The notes under the pieces are model-generated. The model was not told where the DNA came from. It searched no databases and saw nothing but the letters and a program-made list of their open reading frames with translations. From positions 1 to 64,000 of the forward strand of contig DTUY01000088.1 in the NCBI GenBank assembly GCA_012963885.1: a DNA stretch of 64,000 nucleotides. The letters are read 5' to 3'. This document shows, piece after piece, positions 9,372-17,191 of this stretch. The stretch comes from Candidatus Poribacteria bacterium. Lineage in GTDB: Bacteria; Poribacteria; WGA-4E; UBA9662. Position 1 is the first letter of the stretch. Each line of letters opens with the position of its first letter. A program made the translations under genes and the position numbers.

Positions 9372-11330
9372 ATGAAAATGAAGCCTGGCGATCGAAAGCG
9401 CCTGCTTTCTGCCTTTCTAGTTCTCTGGTCTTGCTGCTTTCTGGCTTTCCGAGCTGAAGCGGAGGATGTATATAGTCTACTAGGTAAGCTCTTCCTATCC
9501 GGGCGCGTCGAATACGATTTCACAAATCGACGAGACTTTCTCTCGGGTGCCGAAGAGGAGCTGGTTCGACAGAACGATTTCGACTTCGACCGCCTGTTTC
9601 GACGTGGGTTTCACAGCGTCATGGTCATTGAAGAGACTGCAGGCAATACCAAGAATATCCTTTCTTTGGGGGAAGTCCCCACCACGTTTACGAAGTTCAC
9701 TTTCGATTCCGTTGATCTGAACGGTGTCCGCTGGGAGGTTCGCTCAGAACGGTCCGATTGGACGTTCTTAATGCTCCCCGGCTTGCTCAATGGCGTGCCG
9801 AATCGAGGGAATTTAGAAGGGTCGGGGATCGGGTTGAGGGAAGTCACAAAATTCGGCAGGTCCAAGATCGGCGTTTCCTGGTACTTCCGCGAAACGCCTG
9901 TGTGGGCGTTGGATATGGAAACCAACTTCGCAAACTACGGGTTGAAGGCTGAATTGGCCGTCACTCCCAAGAGTGCCTTGAAAAAAGGTCTCGGTTCGCG
10001 TTTTGATACCATGACCACCGTATTCAAAGCCTTCCAAACCGTTGGAGACACGATCTTCCAGGCGGAAGCCTTCCGCGTCGGCCCTCGTTTCGACGCGTCC
10101 AGATCGGTCGGGGACAACGACGATGGAGACCGATACACTGATAACACACCGCTAGATCCTCCTTCCCTGATTATTCCCGGAGACTTGGATAAAAACAACA
10201 ACGGCACCTTCGACTATGAGGATGACATTCTGCTTTTTGATATTGATGAGGATTTTCTTGATGAAAGCGACCGGAACAATAATGGCATCCGGGACGAGGA
10301 GGAAAACGATAAAGACCCCAATTACGAATTCGATGTCGGGCTTCGGGGAATACGTCTACTCATGAAACGCAAGACGAGTCACCAAGCTAGCTTCATCGAT
10401 CTTGATGTTGGCCTGCAACTCGAAAAAAACCTCAAAGAGAAAAATCTAGGAGGCATATCATCTTCGACCAAGGCTTTCGCTAACCTGGTTTATAAGAAAG
10501 AACTGGCAAATGATGCTTCTATCGTGGTCGAGAATGAACTGAAGCTAGTGAAAGACCGCATTCCCGATGAGACTTGGTATTTTGCCGGTTTCCTGAGCGA
10601 AACAGAGGGGCGTCTCTATCGGGAGCAACCGAAGGTCAAGCAGCTGGAGGAGGAGGGCGATGTGCTGTTTTTCGATGTCGATGGCGGCGTTGAAGTCGAA
10701 AAACGACGCAAGGACACGCTGTTGATGCAGAACGACCTGATTAATACTGCCAGAATCACTTGGGAATATTCGGGGATTAAGCGTATGGTAACGACAGGTC
10801 GCGTCAAACTGCAATACGACTTCGATTTTGAGAGAGACTATGAACATTACGAAGTCGGTGTTTTCAAAACTATGTATCGCATGCGTCCTTCCAAACCGCT
10901 CGAAATAAGTCCGATGTTCAAGTACACTATCCGCAATGGTTTTCAAATGGCAGAAGACCGCCGTGAGGACCTCGCATTGGAGGCAGAAATCGATGGTGAG
11001 CAAGTCTCACGGCGTATCCAACTGCGCCAGATTGAACGGGCAGATGTGCGTGATATGGTTTCTGCATTCATCCTCAAAGTGGTCTATCAGTTCACCAAGA
11101 CCATCAAGATCACTGGGGGCGGACAGATCCTCCTCTTCAATGACATGCTTGAGAATGAGAACGATTTTTTCCGTCAAGCCCTATTGGCTGAGATGGAAAA
11201 GAGTTTTGTCGCCTACGAAAAGGCACTCTTTCTGCACATCGGCGCACGATATATTGATCAGCGGGCCACAGGGAACGTCAATGATCAGAACTTTATGGAA
11301 ACCTTCGTGCGTGTTTTTGGAAAGTTCTGA
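9372..11330 (+). CDS. Probable outer-membrane beta-barrel protein with thrombospondin type-3-like calcium repeats
   Basis: A 652-aa protein. The start at 9372 is preferred over a GTG at 9336 because it has GAGG 5 nt upstream and gives a clean signal peptide: basic MKMKPGDRKR, hydrophobic core, then FRAEA before EDVYSLLG. About residues 250-320 are a run of acidic calcium-loop motifs (DNDDGDRYTDN, DLDKNNNGTFDYEDD, DRNNNGIRDEEEND) like thrombospondin type-3 or EF-hand-like loops. The remainder alternates short charged and hydrophobic beta-strands and ends in ...FVRVFGKF; a terminal Phe is the usual outer-membrane barrel insertion signal. It follows the propeller lipoprotein with a gap of only 37 nt. 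No enzymatic motif was seen and no named family could be assigned. Confidence 0.7.
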   Translation: MKMKPGDRKRLLSAFLVLWSCCFLAFRAEAEDVYSLLGKLFLSGRVEYDFTNRRDFLSGAEEELVRQNDFDFDRLFRRGFHSVMVIEETAGNTKNILSLGEVPTTFTKFTFDSVDLNGVRWEVRSERSDWTFLMLPGLLNGVPNRGNLEGSGIGLREVTKFGRSKIGVSWYFRETPVWALDMETNFANYGLKAELAVTPKSALKKGLGSRFDTMTTVFKAFQTVGDTIFQAEAFRVGPRFDASRSVGDNDDGDRYTDNTPLDPPSLIIPGDLDKNNNGTFDYEDDILLFDIDEDFLDESDRNNNGIRDEEENDKDPNYEFDVGLRGIRLLMKRKTSHQASFIDLDVGLQLEKNLKEKNLGGISSSTKAFANLVYKKELANDASIVVENELKLVKDRIPDETWYFAGFLSETEGRLYREQPKVKQLEEEGDVLFFDVDGGVEVEKRRKDTLLMQNDLINTARITWEYSGIKRMVTTGRVKLQYDFDFERDYEHYEVGVFKTMYRMRPSKPLEISPMFKYTIRNGFQMAEDRREDLALEAEIDGEQVSRRIQLRQIERADVRDMVSAFILKVVYQFTKTIKITGGGQILLFNDMLENENDFFRQALLAEMEKSFVAYEKALFLHIGARYIDQRATGNVNDQNFMETFVRVFGKF

Positions 11331-11341
11331 TCCTGTGTGGA

Positions 11342-11593
11342 GTGTCCTTGCCCAAGAGGGTATCAAGTCAGATAGGTTTTCGGATGATCCGCTTTGGCCT
11401 GAATTGTTTGAACTGTAATGATTTCTTAAACTTATGGGGGGATCCAAACTTGGTTCTGCCTGTCCGCATCGGCAAGCAAAATTTTGTGGATGGCCAGATA
11501 GGCTATGATCCGATTTATCCTCCCTTCGACCAACAGATTCGAGAATGGGTTGATCTCTACGGCAGTATATGCAAAGCATCGGATAATTTCTAA
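11342..11593 (+). CDS. Short open frame, unrecognised (possibly not a gene)
   Basis: An 83-codon frame beginning 11 nt after the previous stop and ending in ...SICKASDNF. It has no clear ribosome-binding site. Its last 30 nt are one copy of a repeated sequence also found before the LamG pseudogene, so the frame may be a chance reading of a gene remnant or leader. Confidence 0.2.
   Translation: MSLPKRVSSQIGFRMIRFGLNCLNCNDFLNLWGDPNLVLPVRIGKQNFVDGQIGYDPIYPPFDQQIREWVDLYGSICKASDNF
11560..11589 (+). repeat. 30-bp dispersed repeat, copy 1
   Basis: CGGCAGTATATGCAAAGCATC followed by GGATAATTT; it matches 14854-14883 at 28 of 30 positions. A match this long is very unlikely by chance in 64 kb. Copy 2 immediately precedes the LamG pseudogene start, so this may mark the leader of a lost paralogue. 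Confidence 0.7.
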
Positions 11594-11663
11594 GTGGGAA
11601 GGATCCGATTCCCAAACTGTGTAACGTAGCATTCCCTCCAACGAAAAGCTAAGAGCCCATCTC

Positions 11664-11693
11664 TTTACCCCGATACATTAATCGTGATAGAGT
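11664..11693 (+). promoter_or_regulatory. Putative extended -10 promoter, copy 2 of the three-copy motif
   Basis: TTTACC (11664-11669), 18-nt spacer, then TGA-TAGAGT (11685-11693). It lies 43 nt upstream of the ATG of the decayed pentapeptide-repeat frame and is closely similar to 12791-12820. Confidence 0.45.
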
Positions 11694-11735
11694 GCTTTGT
11701 CTGAATTCTTATCGCGACTTAGTTAGGTGAACGAA

Positions 11736-12158
11736 ATGATAGTCAAAAGTAATGAAATAAAACCTGGAGCTAACTTGAGAGGCGCTGGCTTGGGTGGTGC
11801 CATTAGGAACGACGAGACTGTCTTTCCAGAAGGGGTTGAAATTCCTGAAAGTGGAGAAATAAAAAATTAGGTAGGAGGTGCGGCCGCTACCAATCAGGAT
11901 ACGCTCAAGCTAAGAAGTGATGGGAAAGTCACAGAAGACAAGGTGGCTGAAAACGGCGTCAAAGCGGGTGATAGAGTTGGGAAACTGATTTGGAGTCCAA
12001 CTAAGATTGCTGTAACTGGAGGGAATAACGTTAATCTTGTTGTTAACATCCTTAATTTTTGTGACGATGTCACTTTATACGCTCTTATCGAGATTGAAGT
12101 GACTACTGCTGGACACAGAACTATGAAGGTTAGTAGTGATGATTCAATTGAAGTTTGA
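11736..12158 (+). pseudogene. Pentapeptide-repeat protein remnant with in-frame stop
   Basis: The ATG at 11736 opens a 44-codon frame reading EIKPGANLRGAGLGGAIRND and then TVFPEGVEIPESGEI. The A(N/D)LRGA unit and the 'AIxxxETVFPEG' tail are typical of the end of bacterial pentapeptide-repeat proteins. A TAG at 11868 stops it. The same frame stays open to 12158 (KAGDRVGKLIWSPTKI, then beta-rich sequence), which I do not recognise and which may be an independent remnant. A promoter-like element precedes it. About 260 nt after 12158 contain short open frames in shifting registers and no convincing gene. Confidence 0.45.
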
Positions 12159-12420
12159 TTCAACGATAAGATGGTGTATAAGAATGCTGTTAACCGTGGG
12201 ATAAGTAATTTTCAAGATGTTTTTAAAGTGACAGTCCAAAAGGTGAAAACTTGCTTTTGGTCAAAGTCAGTGAATGTCGTGGAGGTCGGAGTATGTTCGT
12301 GGGTATGGAAGGCAAATTTACAACCGCAGGTTAAAAGAGTACCTAGGAGGGGGTGATGGTGATGTACGAATTGGGTTTATATGACCCTGATCTAGTAGGT
12401 GGTGGTGGCTGCAAACGAAA

Positions 12421-12573
12421 AAAGCTGAATCAGCTCGTTTCAGCATTCAATACACCGACTTCGCCGCTGACGCAGTCGACTTAGCTAAACATTAGATACT
12501 GGCACAATCAGCTACGGCTGTGTTGGCCCAAGACAACGCATTACCGCAGAATATCCTGTCGCTCTTGAGATAA
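12421..12573 (+). pseudogene. Flagellin C-terminal fragment (fossil)
   Basis: The frame from 12421 reads KAESARFSIQYTDFAADA, VDLAKH, a TAG stop at 12493-12495, then ILAQSATAVLAQDNALPQNI and LSLLR before a TAA at 12571. This matches the conserved C-terminal D0 helix of bacterial flagellins, whose usual form is 'AESRI.D.DFA.E...L...QIL.QA.TAVLAQAN.LPQ..LSLL'. The TAG stands exactly where the conserved Gln of 'QIL' is expected, consistent with a CAG to TAG change. The N-terminal flagellin domain is absent upstream: the same frame has TGA codons before 12400. This is a non-functional remnant. Confidence 0.85.
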
Positions 12574-12790
12574 ACTTTCCATTGAAAACTTGGCTTACAA
12601 AGTGAACCTTCACCTTTTGTCGGCCTTCCGCATGATTCATCGCGATGGCCCCTCTTATGAAAGTATTATATAGATAGCTATTGCCAGACATGGAAGTACA
12701 TCCTACCAGGAATGGCATAGCTTGAGATAGACCAGTTGGTCATCAACCAACTCGTCTGTCGTCATTGAGTGCTGTCAGTGAACTCACCTC

Positions 12791-12820
12791 TTTCCCCAAA
12801 TACGGTAATCATGTTAGAAT
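12791..12820 (+). promoter_or_regulatory. Putative extended -10 promoter of the PhyH-SDR operon
   Basis: TTTCCC (12791-12796), 18-nt spacer, TGT-TAGAAT (12812-12820). It is about 155 nt upstream of the PhyH start and is similar in sequence and spacing to 11664-11693, sharing the interior ATAC..TAATC.TG.TAGA.TGC. Confidence 0.45.
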
Positions 12821-12974
12821 GCATAAGCTAGTCTGGCAACGTGGCGCTCAGCAGGTTACTACGAACTTTATCAGCCTTTACAAGCTATAACGAGACTTTA
12901 GCTGGCTATGAAAATTGAGGGCTGCAGATTCGCCAGCCTTGTTACTAAATAAAGGTTCATCTTAAGGGGAAATT

Positions 12975-13802
12975 ATGTCGGAAGAAAGGATTAAGGGCAA
13001 CGACTATCTGTCTCAAGCCGAAATAGATCAGTTTAATGTGGAAGGCTATCTGATCTTTGATGGTTTTTTTGATAGGGACCTAAATAAACGGTTGAAAGAA
13101 GATGTTGATCAACTGATGATCAACCGTGCCAACAAAGGTGAAACCACTCTGATGGCTCTCCCCGCATTGGGACCACTGACCTCTGAACCAACAGTCGTCG
13201 ATCGAGTTGCCGATTTGATGAGAACGACCTTCACCCATCACCATATTCATGCTCGCTGGCAAGGAAAAGGGGAGTCTGGTGTCTCCTGGCATCACGACTA
13301 TGAACAGGTGCCGCAAACCAATCGTTCTCATTTGATGGTTCATGTGTTTATATATTTGGACGGATTGAACGGCGAAATCGGAGATCTACTAGTTTTGCCC
13401 AAATCGCATCAACGGGTTATGGCACGTGACGCCTATCGTCAATTCATGTATGAGGATCTGCTTGGTTCAGTCACAATTGATAACTTGTCTCCCGGATCAT
13501 TTGTTGTCGTTCATTCAGCTTTGCAACACGCTCGGCGTCCCAAACCGGGTGGAGAAACTTTCCGACGTTACTTTATCGATACTTCTTATTGTCAGCATGG
13601 GATTCTCTGGCCTGCCAGTCGACGACTTTGGCAGCTCAACCAGATGGCATTAGATCTAGGCTGGGACCGTGACGGCAAGTATGCGTTCTTGTACGATAAC
13701 AGTTGCTTTTTCGATCCGCACGACTACATGGAACAATTCAATATCCAAAATCAAGGTAGCCTAGCAGTTCGCTTAATGGCAGAAACCGATTCAACGTCAT
13801 GA
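12975..13802 (+). CDS. Phytanoyl-CoA dioxygenase (PhyH) family protein
   Basis: A 275-aa Fe(II)/2-oxoglutarate oxygenase. Metal ligands: His106-x-Asp108 in SWHHDYEQ and distal His185 in ALQHARRPKPGG, with a following Arg in RRYFIDTSY for 2-oxoglutarate. The opening SQAEIDQFNVEGYLIFDGFF is the standard PhyH N-terminus. AAGGGG lies just before the ATG. The SDR gene starts 12 nt after the stop, so the two form an operon; an oxygenase followed by an NAD(P)-dependent reductase/epimerase suggests successive oxidation steps on one small molecule. It differs clearly from the PhyH at 3857 (different spacing and active-site context), so they probably do not share a substrate. Confidence 0.87.
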   Translation: MSEERIKGNDYLSQAEIDQFNVEGYLIFDGFFDRDLNKRLKEDVDQLMINRANKGETTLMALPALGPLTSEPTVVDRVADLMRTTFTHHHIHARWQGKGESGVSWHHDYEQVPQTNRSHLMVHVFIYLDGLNGEIGDLLVLPKSHQRVMARDAYRQFMYEDLLGSVTIDNLSPGSFVVVHSALQHARRPKPGGETFRRYFIDTSYCQHGILWPASRRLWQLNQMALDLGWDRDGKYAFLYDNSCFFDPHDYMEQFNIQNQGSLAVRLMAETDSTS

Positions 13803-13814
13803 AGGAGTAAGAGG

Positions 13815-14789
13815 ATGAAAATACTGGTTACAGGGGCAACTGGTAAGGTCGGCCAGGCATTTATCCGACGCTTCCTTGCCGAACGAGGTGATGGCACCCT
13901 ACGAGCCTTCTGTCATAATCGGATGCTGGAATCAACGGATAGACTAGAAGTAGTTCGAGGGAATTTGGCTAATCGAGCAGACATAGATACTGCTATGGAA
14001 GAGATCACCCACATTTTGCATCTGGCGACCTGTAAAGAGACACCAGAAGACGTTATTGATGTCACTGTGAAAGGTCTGTTTTGGTTATTGGAAAATTGTC
14101 GTCAAAACCCTAGTTTTCAACAGTTTCTGATGGTCGGTGGAGATGCAGCGGTGGGACACTTTGTGTATCCCCATCCTGAGCCTGTTACCGAACAGCAGAA
14201 GCACATGTCCTATCAGGGATGTTATGCGCTGTCCAAGGTGCTGGAGGAGGTAATGCTGGGACAATACTATATCCAATACAATTTGAACGGTTGTTGCCTG
14301 CGTGCCCCTTGGATTATGGAGAAGGACGATTTCAAGTTCTCTCTGTCATTTGGAGAGGATGTCTTTGGTGGTCCTCGCTGGATAGAACTGGTTGGTACCA
14401 AGAAAGCAAATCAATATGTGAAGTCACAGACGATTCCTATTTTGTTAGATATTGAGGGGCAGCCTGTTAAGCGCAACTTTGTGCATGTGGAAGACCTGGT
14501 CTCATCCATTCTGAAAGCTGTCGATCATCCAAAGGCCTTTCAACAGTTGTTCAACGTTTGCATGGACCGGCCTGTTGATTATGGCCAAGTGGCTGAACAT
14601 CTGCAACAAAGCCGTGGCCTGCCGAGTGTTGGTGTTCAGGCTGAGTATCATAGCACTTGGATGGATAACACGAAAGCCAAGTTTCTGCTGGATTGGCGAC
14701 CGGACTATGATCTGGTTCGTTTGATCGATGGAGCTTGGGACTATAAAAGGTCTGCCGATGATCCTAGAAAAATTTGGTATCCAGGTTAA
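13815..14789 (+). CDS. NAD(P)-dependent epimerase/dehydratase (extended SDR)
   Basis: A 324-aa Rossmann-fold protein. It has the N-terminal dinucleotide motif GATGKVGQ (residues 7-14), the catalytic Tyr137-x-x-x-Lys141 pair in CYALSK, and the late motif RNFVHVEDLV typical of extended SDRs such as nucleotide-sugar epimerases. GGAG lies upstream of the ATG. It is the second gene of the PhyH operon with a 12-nt gap. The substrate is unknown: either a sugar derivative or the product of the neighbouring dioxygenase. Confidence 0.88.
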   Translation: MKILVTGATGKVGQAFIRRFLAERGDGTLRAFCHNRMLESTDRLEVVRGNLANRADIDTAMEEITHILHLATCKETPEDVIDVTVKGLFWLLENCRQNPSFQQFLMVGGDAAVGHFVYPHPEPVTEQQKHMSYQGCYALSKVLEEVMLGQYYIQYNLNGCCLRAPWIMEKDDFKFSLSFGEDVFGGPRWIELVGTKKANQYVKSQTIPILLDIEGQPVKRNFVHVEDLVSSILKAVDHPKAFQQLFNVCMDRPVDYGQVAEHLQQSRGLPSVGVQAEYHSTWMDNTKAKFLLDWRPDYDLVRLIDGAWDYKRSADDPRKIWYPG

Positions 14790-14853
14790 CCCCGTATTTG
14801 ATGTAGTTTCGTCAACTTCATGTCATCCAACTCCAAGACAAAATCATCCGACA

Positions 14854-14883
14854 CGGCAGTACATACAAAGCATCGGATAATTT
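14854..14883 (+). repeat. 30-bp dispersed repeat, copy 2
   Basis: CGGCAGTACATACAAAGCATC followed by GGATAATTT. Two mismatches against 11560-11589. It ends 5 nt before the ATG of the LamG pseudogene. Confidence 0.7.
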
Positions 14884-14887
14884 TCCA

Positions 14888-15656
14888 ATGGCGGCTTTGA
14901 ATTTAATCTGCTTTGCCCTGATACTTATTTCTTTTACTCAGGCTGAAATTGAGCCCGAAAACATCGTTGGTATCTGGTTCTTTAATCAAGGAACAGGTAA
15001 GGTCGTTAAGGATTCTTCTGACAATAGAGTTGATGGCGAACTCAAAGGGGGCGTAAGATGGGTTAATGGGAAATTCGGCAAGGCTCTCCTTCTTTTCTGG
15101 TATCGATCAGGATTTTGTCGAAGTGCCACATGACGATTCTTTAAATCTTACCTCCTCCTCTTTCACTTTCTAGATCAAGATTGAAGCAACCGGAAACTAT
15201 CAAGCTACTTTTATTAAGACCGCTAATGGACTGTTGGAAAATTACAGCGGGTATATCTATGCTGGTAGAAAGGTTTTCTGGACTCGATTTACCAGTGGTG
15301 GAAACACCAAGTGGGGGTTCCAAAAATTTGGAATCCCCATAATTACTGATGATAAATGGCGTCATCTAGCTGGAACGTATGACATGAAATCTGTCAAGTC
15401 ATACGTAGACGGTGTGGTGGAAGCAGAGGCTCCATTTGATGGAAAACCAGACTTTAGCCCTGGGCCATTAAATATTGAGGATTGTCCTGGGTTCGCATAC
15501 CCTGTTAAAGGCATTATGGATGAGGTTGCCTTGTTCAATGTGGCCTTTGATAAGGAGACTATTAACATTATTATGACCAAGGGACTTGAAGGAGCACTTG
15601 CTATTTTATCTGTAGGGAAATCAGCCTCTTTCTGGTCAAACATCAGATCCAGGTAA
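14888..15656 (+). pseudogene. LamG/concanavalin-like jellyroll protein, broken
   Basis: The frame starts with a short signal peptide (ALILISFTQA) followed by EIEPENIVGIWFF, the usual opening of secreted LamG domain proteins. It runs in frame to GKFGKAL and then shifts by one base near 15090. The shifted frame continues correctly as SGIDQDFVEVPHDDSLNLT, then meets a TAG at 15171-15173 where a conserved Trp is expected. The rest of the jellyroll follows (DDKWRHLAGTYDMKSVKSYV, GIMDEVALFN). The family binds glycans or displays on the surface. One frameshift plus one nonsense codon means no full-length product. Confidence 0.85.
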
Positions 15657-15880
15657 ATCAACATGGCACCTAAAACAGGCAACAAGCCGTTGAGGTACTC
15701 GAGACTTACGTTCGACTCCATTCTAATACTTTTGATATTCTCAACTGATATACTATTCTTAGAACCTGTTTGGGAAAAAGAAGGGGTTGAAATAGTAAGA
15801 AGTTCCATGTGACACTGATGGATAAGAAAAGCCTGAGTCAACCATGGAACAGAAGAATGCTAACGCCGATATGATAGATC

Positions 15881-16084
15881 AACAATTGGCAATGCCTACA
15901 GCTCTATCTACCAAGTGCTGACCCACCAAGAGCTCATCTGGTCCGATGGGATCAACCACTGATTCTCAATGCCATCTGCTATCTGGTTGCCACCAGTTGT
16001 CAATGGCGGATGTTGCCCAAGGGTTTCCTGCCTTGGAAAAGTGTCTACTCCCACTATTGCAAATGGCGTCAGCAGGAAAGATGG
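15881..16084 (+). mobile_element. IS5-family (IS4/IS5 superfamily) transposase N-terminal fragment
   Basis: The frame from 15881 reads NNWQCLQLYLPSA, then HLVRWDQPLILNAICYLVAT and SCQWRMLPKGF...WKSVYSHYCKWRQQERW. This is the conserved N-terminal block of IS5-type transposases ('..LNAI.YL..TGCQWR.LP..FP.W..VY.....W'). The catalytic DDE part is missing: homology stops at about 16084, exactly where antisense PhoX homology begins. No terminal inverted repeats were identified, so it is an inactive relic. Confidence 0.82.
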
Positions 16085-16085
16085 T

Positions 16086-16860
16086 TCCTAGTCCATCCAT
16101 CCTATCTTCGGTTTGGTAAACAATCTCTGTTCAACTGTCAACTGCCACTGCTTCATGATTAAAACGCCCCATTGCTTTCAAAGGAATAATTTTTGTCAAT
16201 CCTGTTATTGACCGAGCAGTGACCTCAAAATTATAACCGTGGTCTTCATCGAAATTATCACCTGATGTAAGAGTATCTTTGTCACAGGTTATCCAGGTGC
16301 TCCAAGGGGTTGGACCACCAGCACAGTTATTGTTAGTACCCACGAGACTCATAAAATGCTTTTCTAACCTATTCGTTTTCGTATTGTAGACCAAATTAGT
16401 TGTTCCACCAATAGCTGGTCGATTGTTTAGTCTAGAGTCATATAAATGATCACTGTTGATTCTTTTCAGTAAACGGTTATCTTCGCCAAATCCAGATTTT
16501 TCTAGATCTTTACTTGGTAGCTCCTTTTTGTAGGCTCTGATTTCATGGTTGCGAACTAAGATGGTCGTATCCTTAGTTATTCCAGGAAACGCAGCCATGC
16601 CATCGTGTCCTCCGGGAACCAATAGCCCATCGTCCATCATCTCGCCGGTTTTGGAAAAAGTCTGATATGAAAATTCTTTGGGCAAATCAATTATACTATT
16701 CGGATCTAGAAGAATCTTACCAAATGGAATAATTCGAAGTTCATCAAATGATATTTTAAGTATCTTCTTAAACTCCGAAATCCTAGTGCAACAGATCCGC
16801 CTGTGATAGCCAAAGCAGGGGCACTATATCTTATAAAATTCCTTCGATTTATCTTTATGG
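16086..16860 (-). pseudogene. PhoX-type alkaline phosphatase (DUF839), truncated
   Basis: The minus strand opens with a twin-arginine signal (INRRNFIRYSAPALAITGG, about 16855-16800), so the ancestor was Tat-exported. At about 16790-16745 the frame shifts and continues through IIPFGKILLDPNSI and then FSYQTFSKTGEMMDDGL. PhoX landmarks follow: VRNHEIR, GGTTNLVYN, NNCAGGPTPWSTWITC and GRFNHEAVAVD. A TGA at 16131-16133 interrupts the frame; reading through gives TEIVYQTEDRMDGL, the normal PhoX continuation. Homology then ends at the transposase fragment at about 16086, so the C-terminal half is lost. The family hydrolyses phosphomonoesters in the periplasm with Ca/Fe. Confidence 0.85.
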
Positions 16861-16925
16861 TGGGTAGGTTTATCCATACCAATTTTTCTGGTTATTCTAA
16901 TGCAGGCCAGCAACCAAGCAATTGT

Positions 16926-16961
16926 GTAAAGCTCTGATAAAATGAATCACCAGAGCTTTAC
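16926..16961. repeat. Inverted repeat (possible terminator or RNA hairpin)
   Basis: GTAAAGCTCTG (16926-16936) and CAGAGCTTTAC (16951-16961) form a perfect 11-bp stem with a 14-nt loop. There is no T-run directly after it in either direction, so termination is uncertain. Confidence 0.5.
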
Positions 16962-17138
16962 CTAAGGGGGATTCTAGAACGACTTAAATATAGCGATAAG
17001 GTTATACATTTATATCAAGAAAATCTCACCTATTTACAAAATGCTGGCCAAACCACATTTCCGTTACAGATTAAGATATAATTTGATTTAGATAAAGTGA
17101 AAAACTCCAATATCCTCCGTAAAGCCTATAATCTTTAA
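16962..17138 (+). pseudogene. Decayed coding stretch, unrecognised
   Basis: One frame reads ILERLKYSDKVIHLYQENL then YLQNAGQTTFPLQIKI, a TAA at 17079-17081, then FDLDKVKNSNILRKAYNL before a TAA at 17136. Amphipathic protein-like sequence on both sides of one stop suggests a gene remnant. No family was recognised and there is no start codon. Confidence 0.25.
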
Positions 17139-17191
17139 CGGTTCGGGGTTGATAGTATGGGCTCGGCAAAAGTTGGACAAGAATCACGTAA

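Noticed and set aside
8810-9523. 237-codon minus-strand frame opposite the propeller gene
   Set aside because: It is antisense to strongly conserved propeller repeats and has no independent support.
4937-12620. TGAACCTTCAC(T/C)TTTTGT at 4937-4954 and 12603-12620
   Set aside because: 17 of 18 matching positions is about what chance allows in a window this size, and the flanks differ.
16084-16150. Continuation of the transposase reading frame past 16084
   Set aside because: The extra residues are the antisense of PhoX sequence, not transposase homology.
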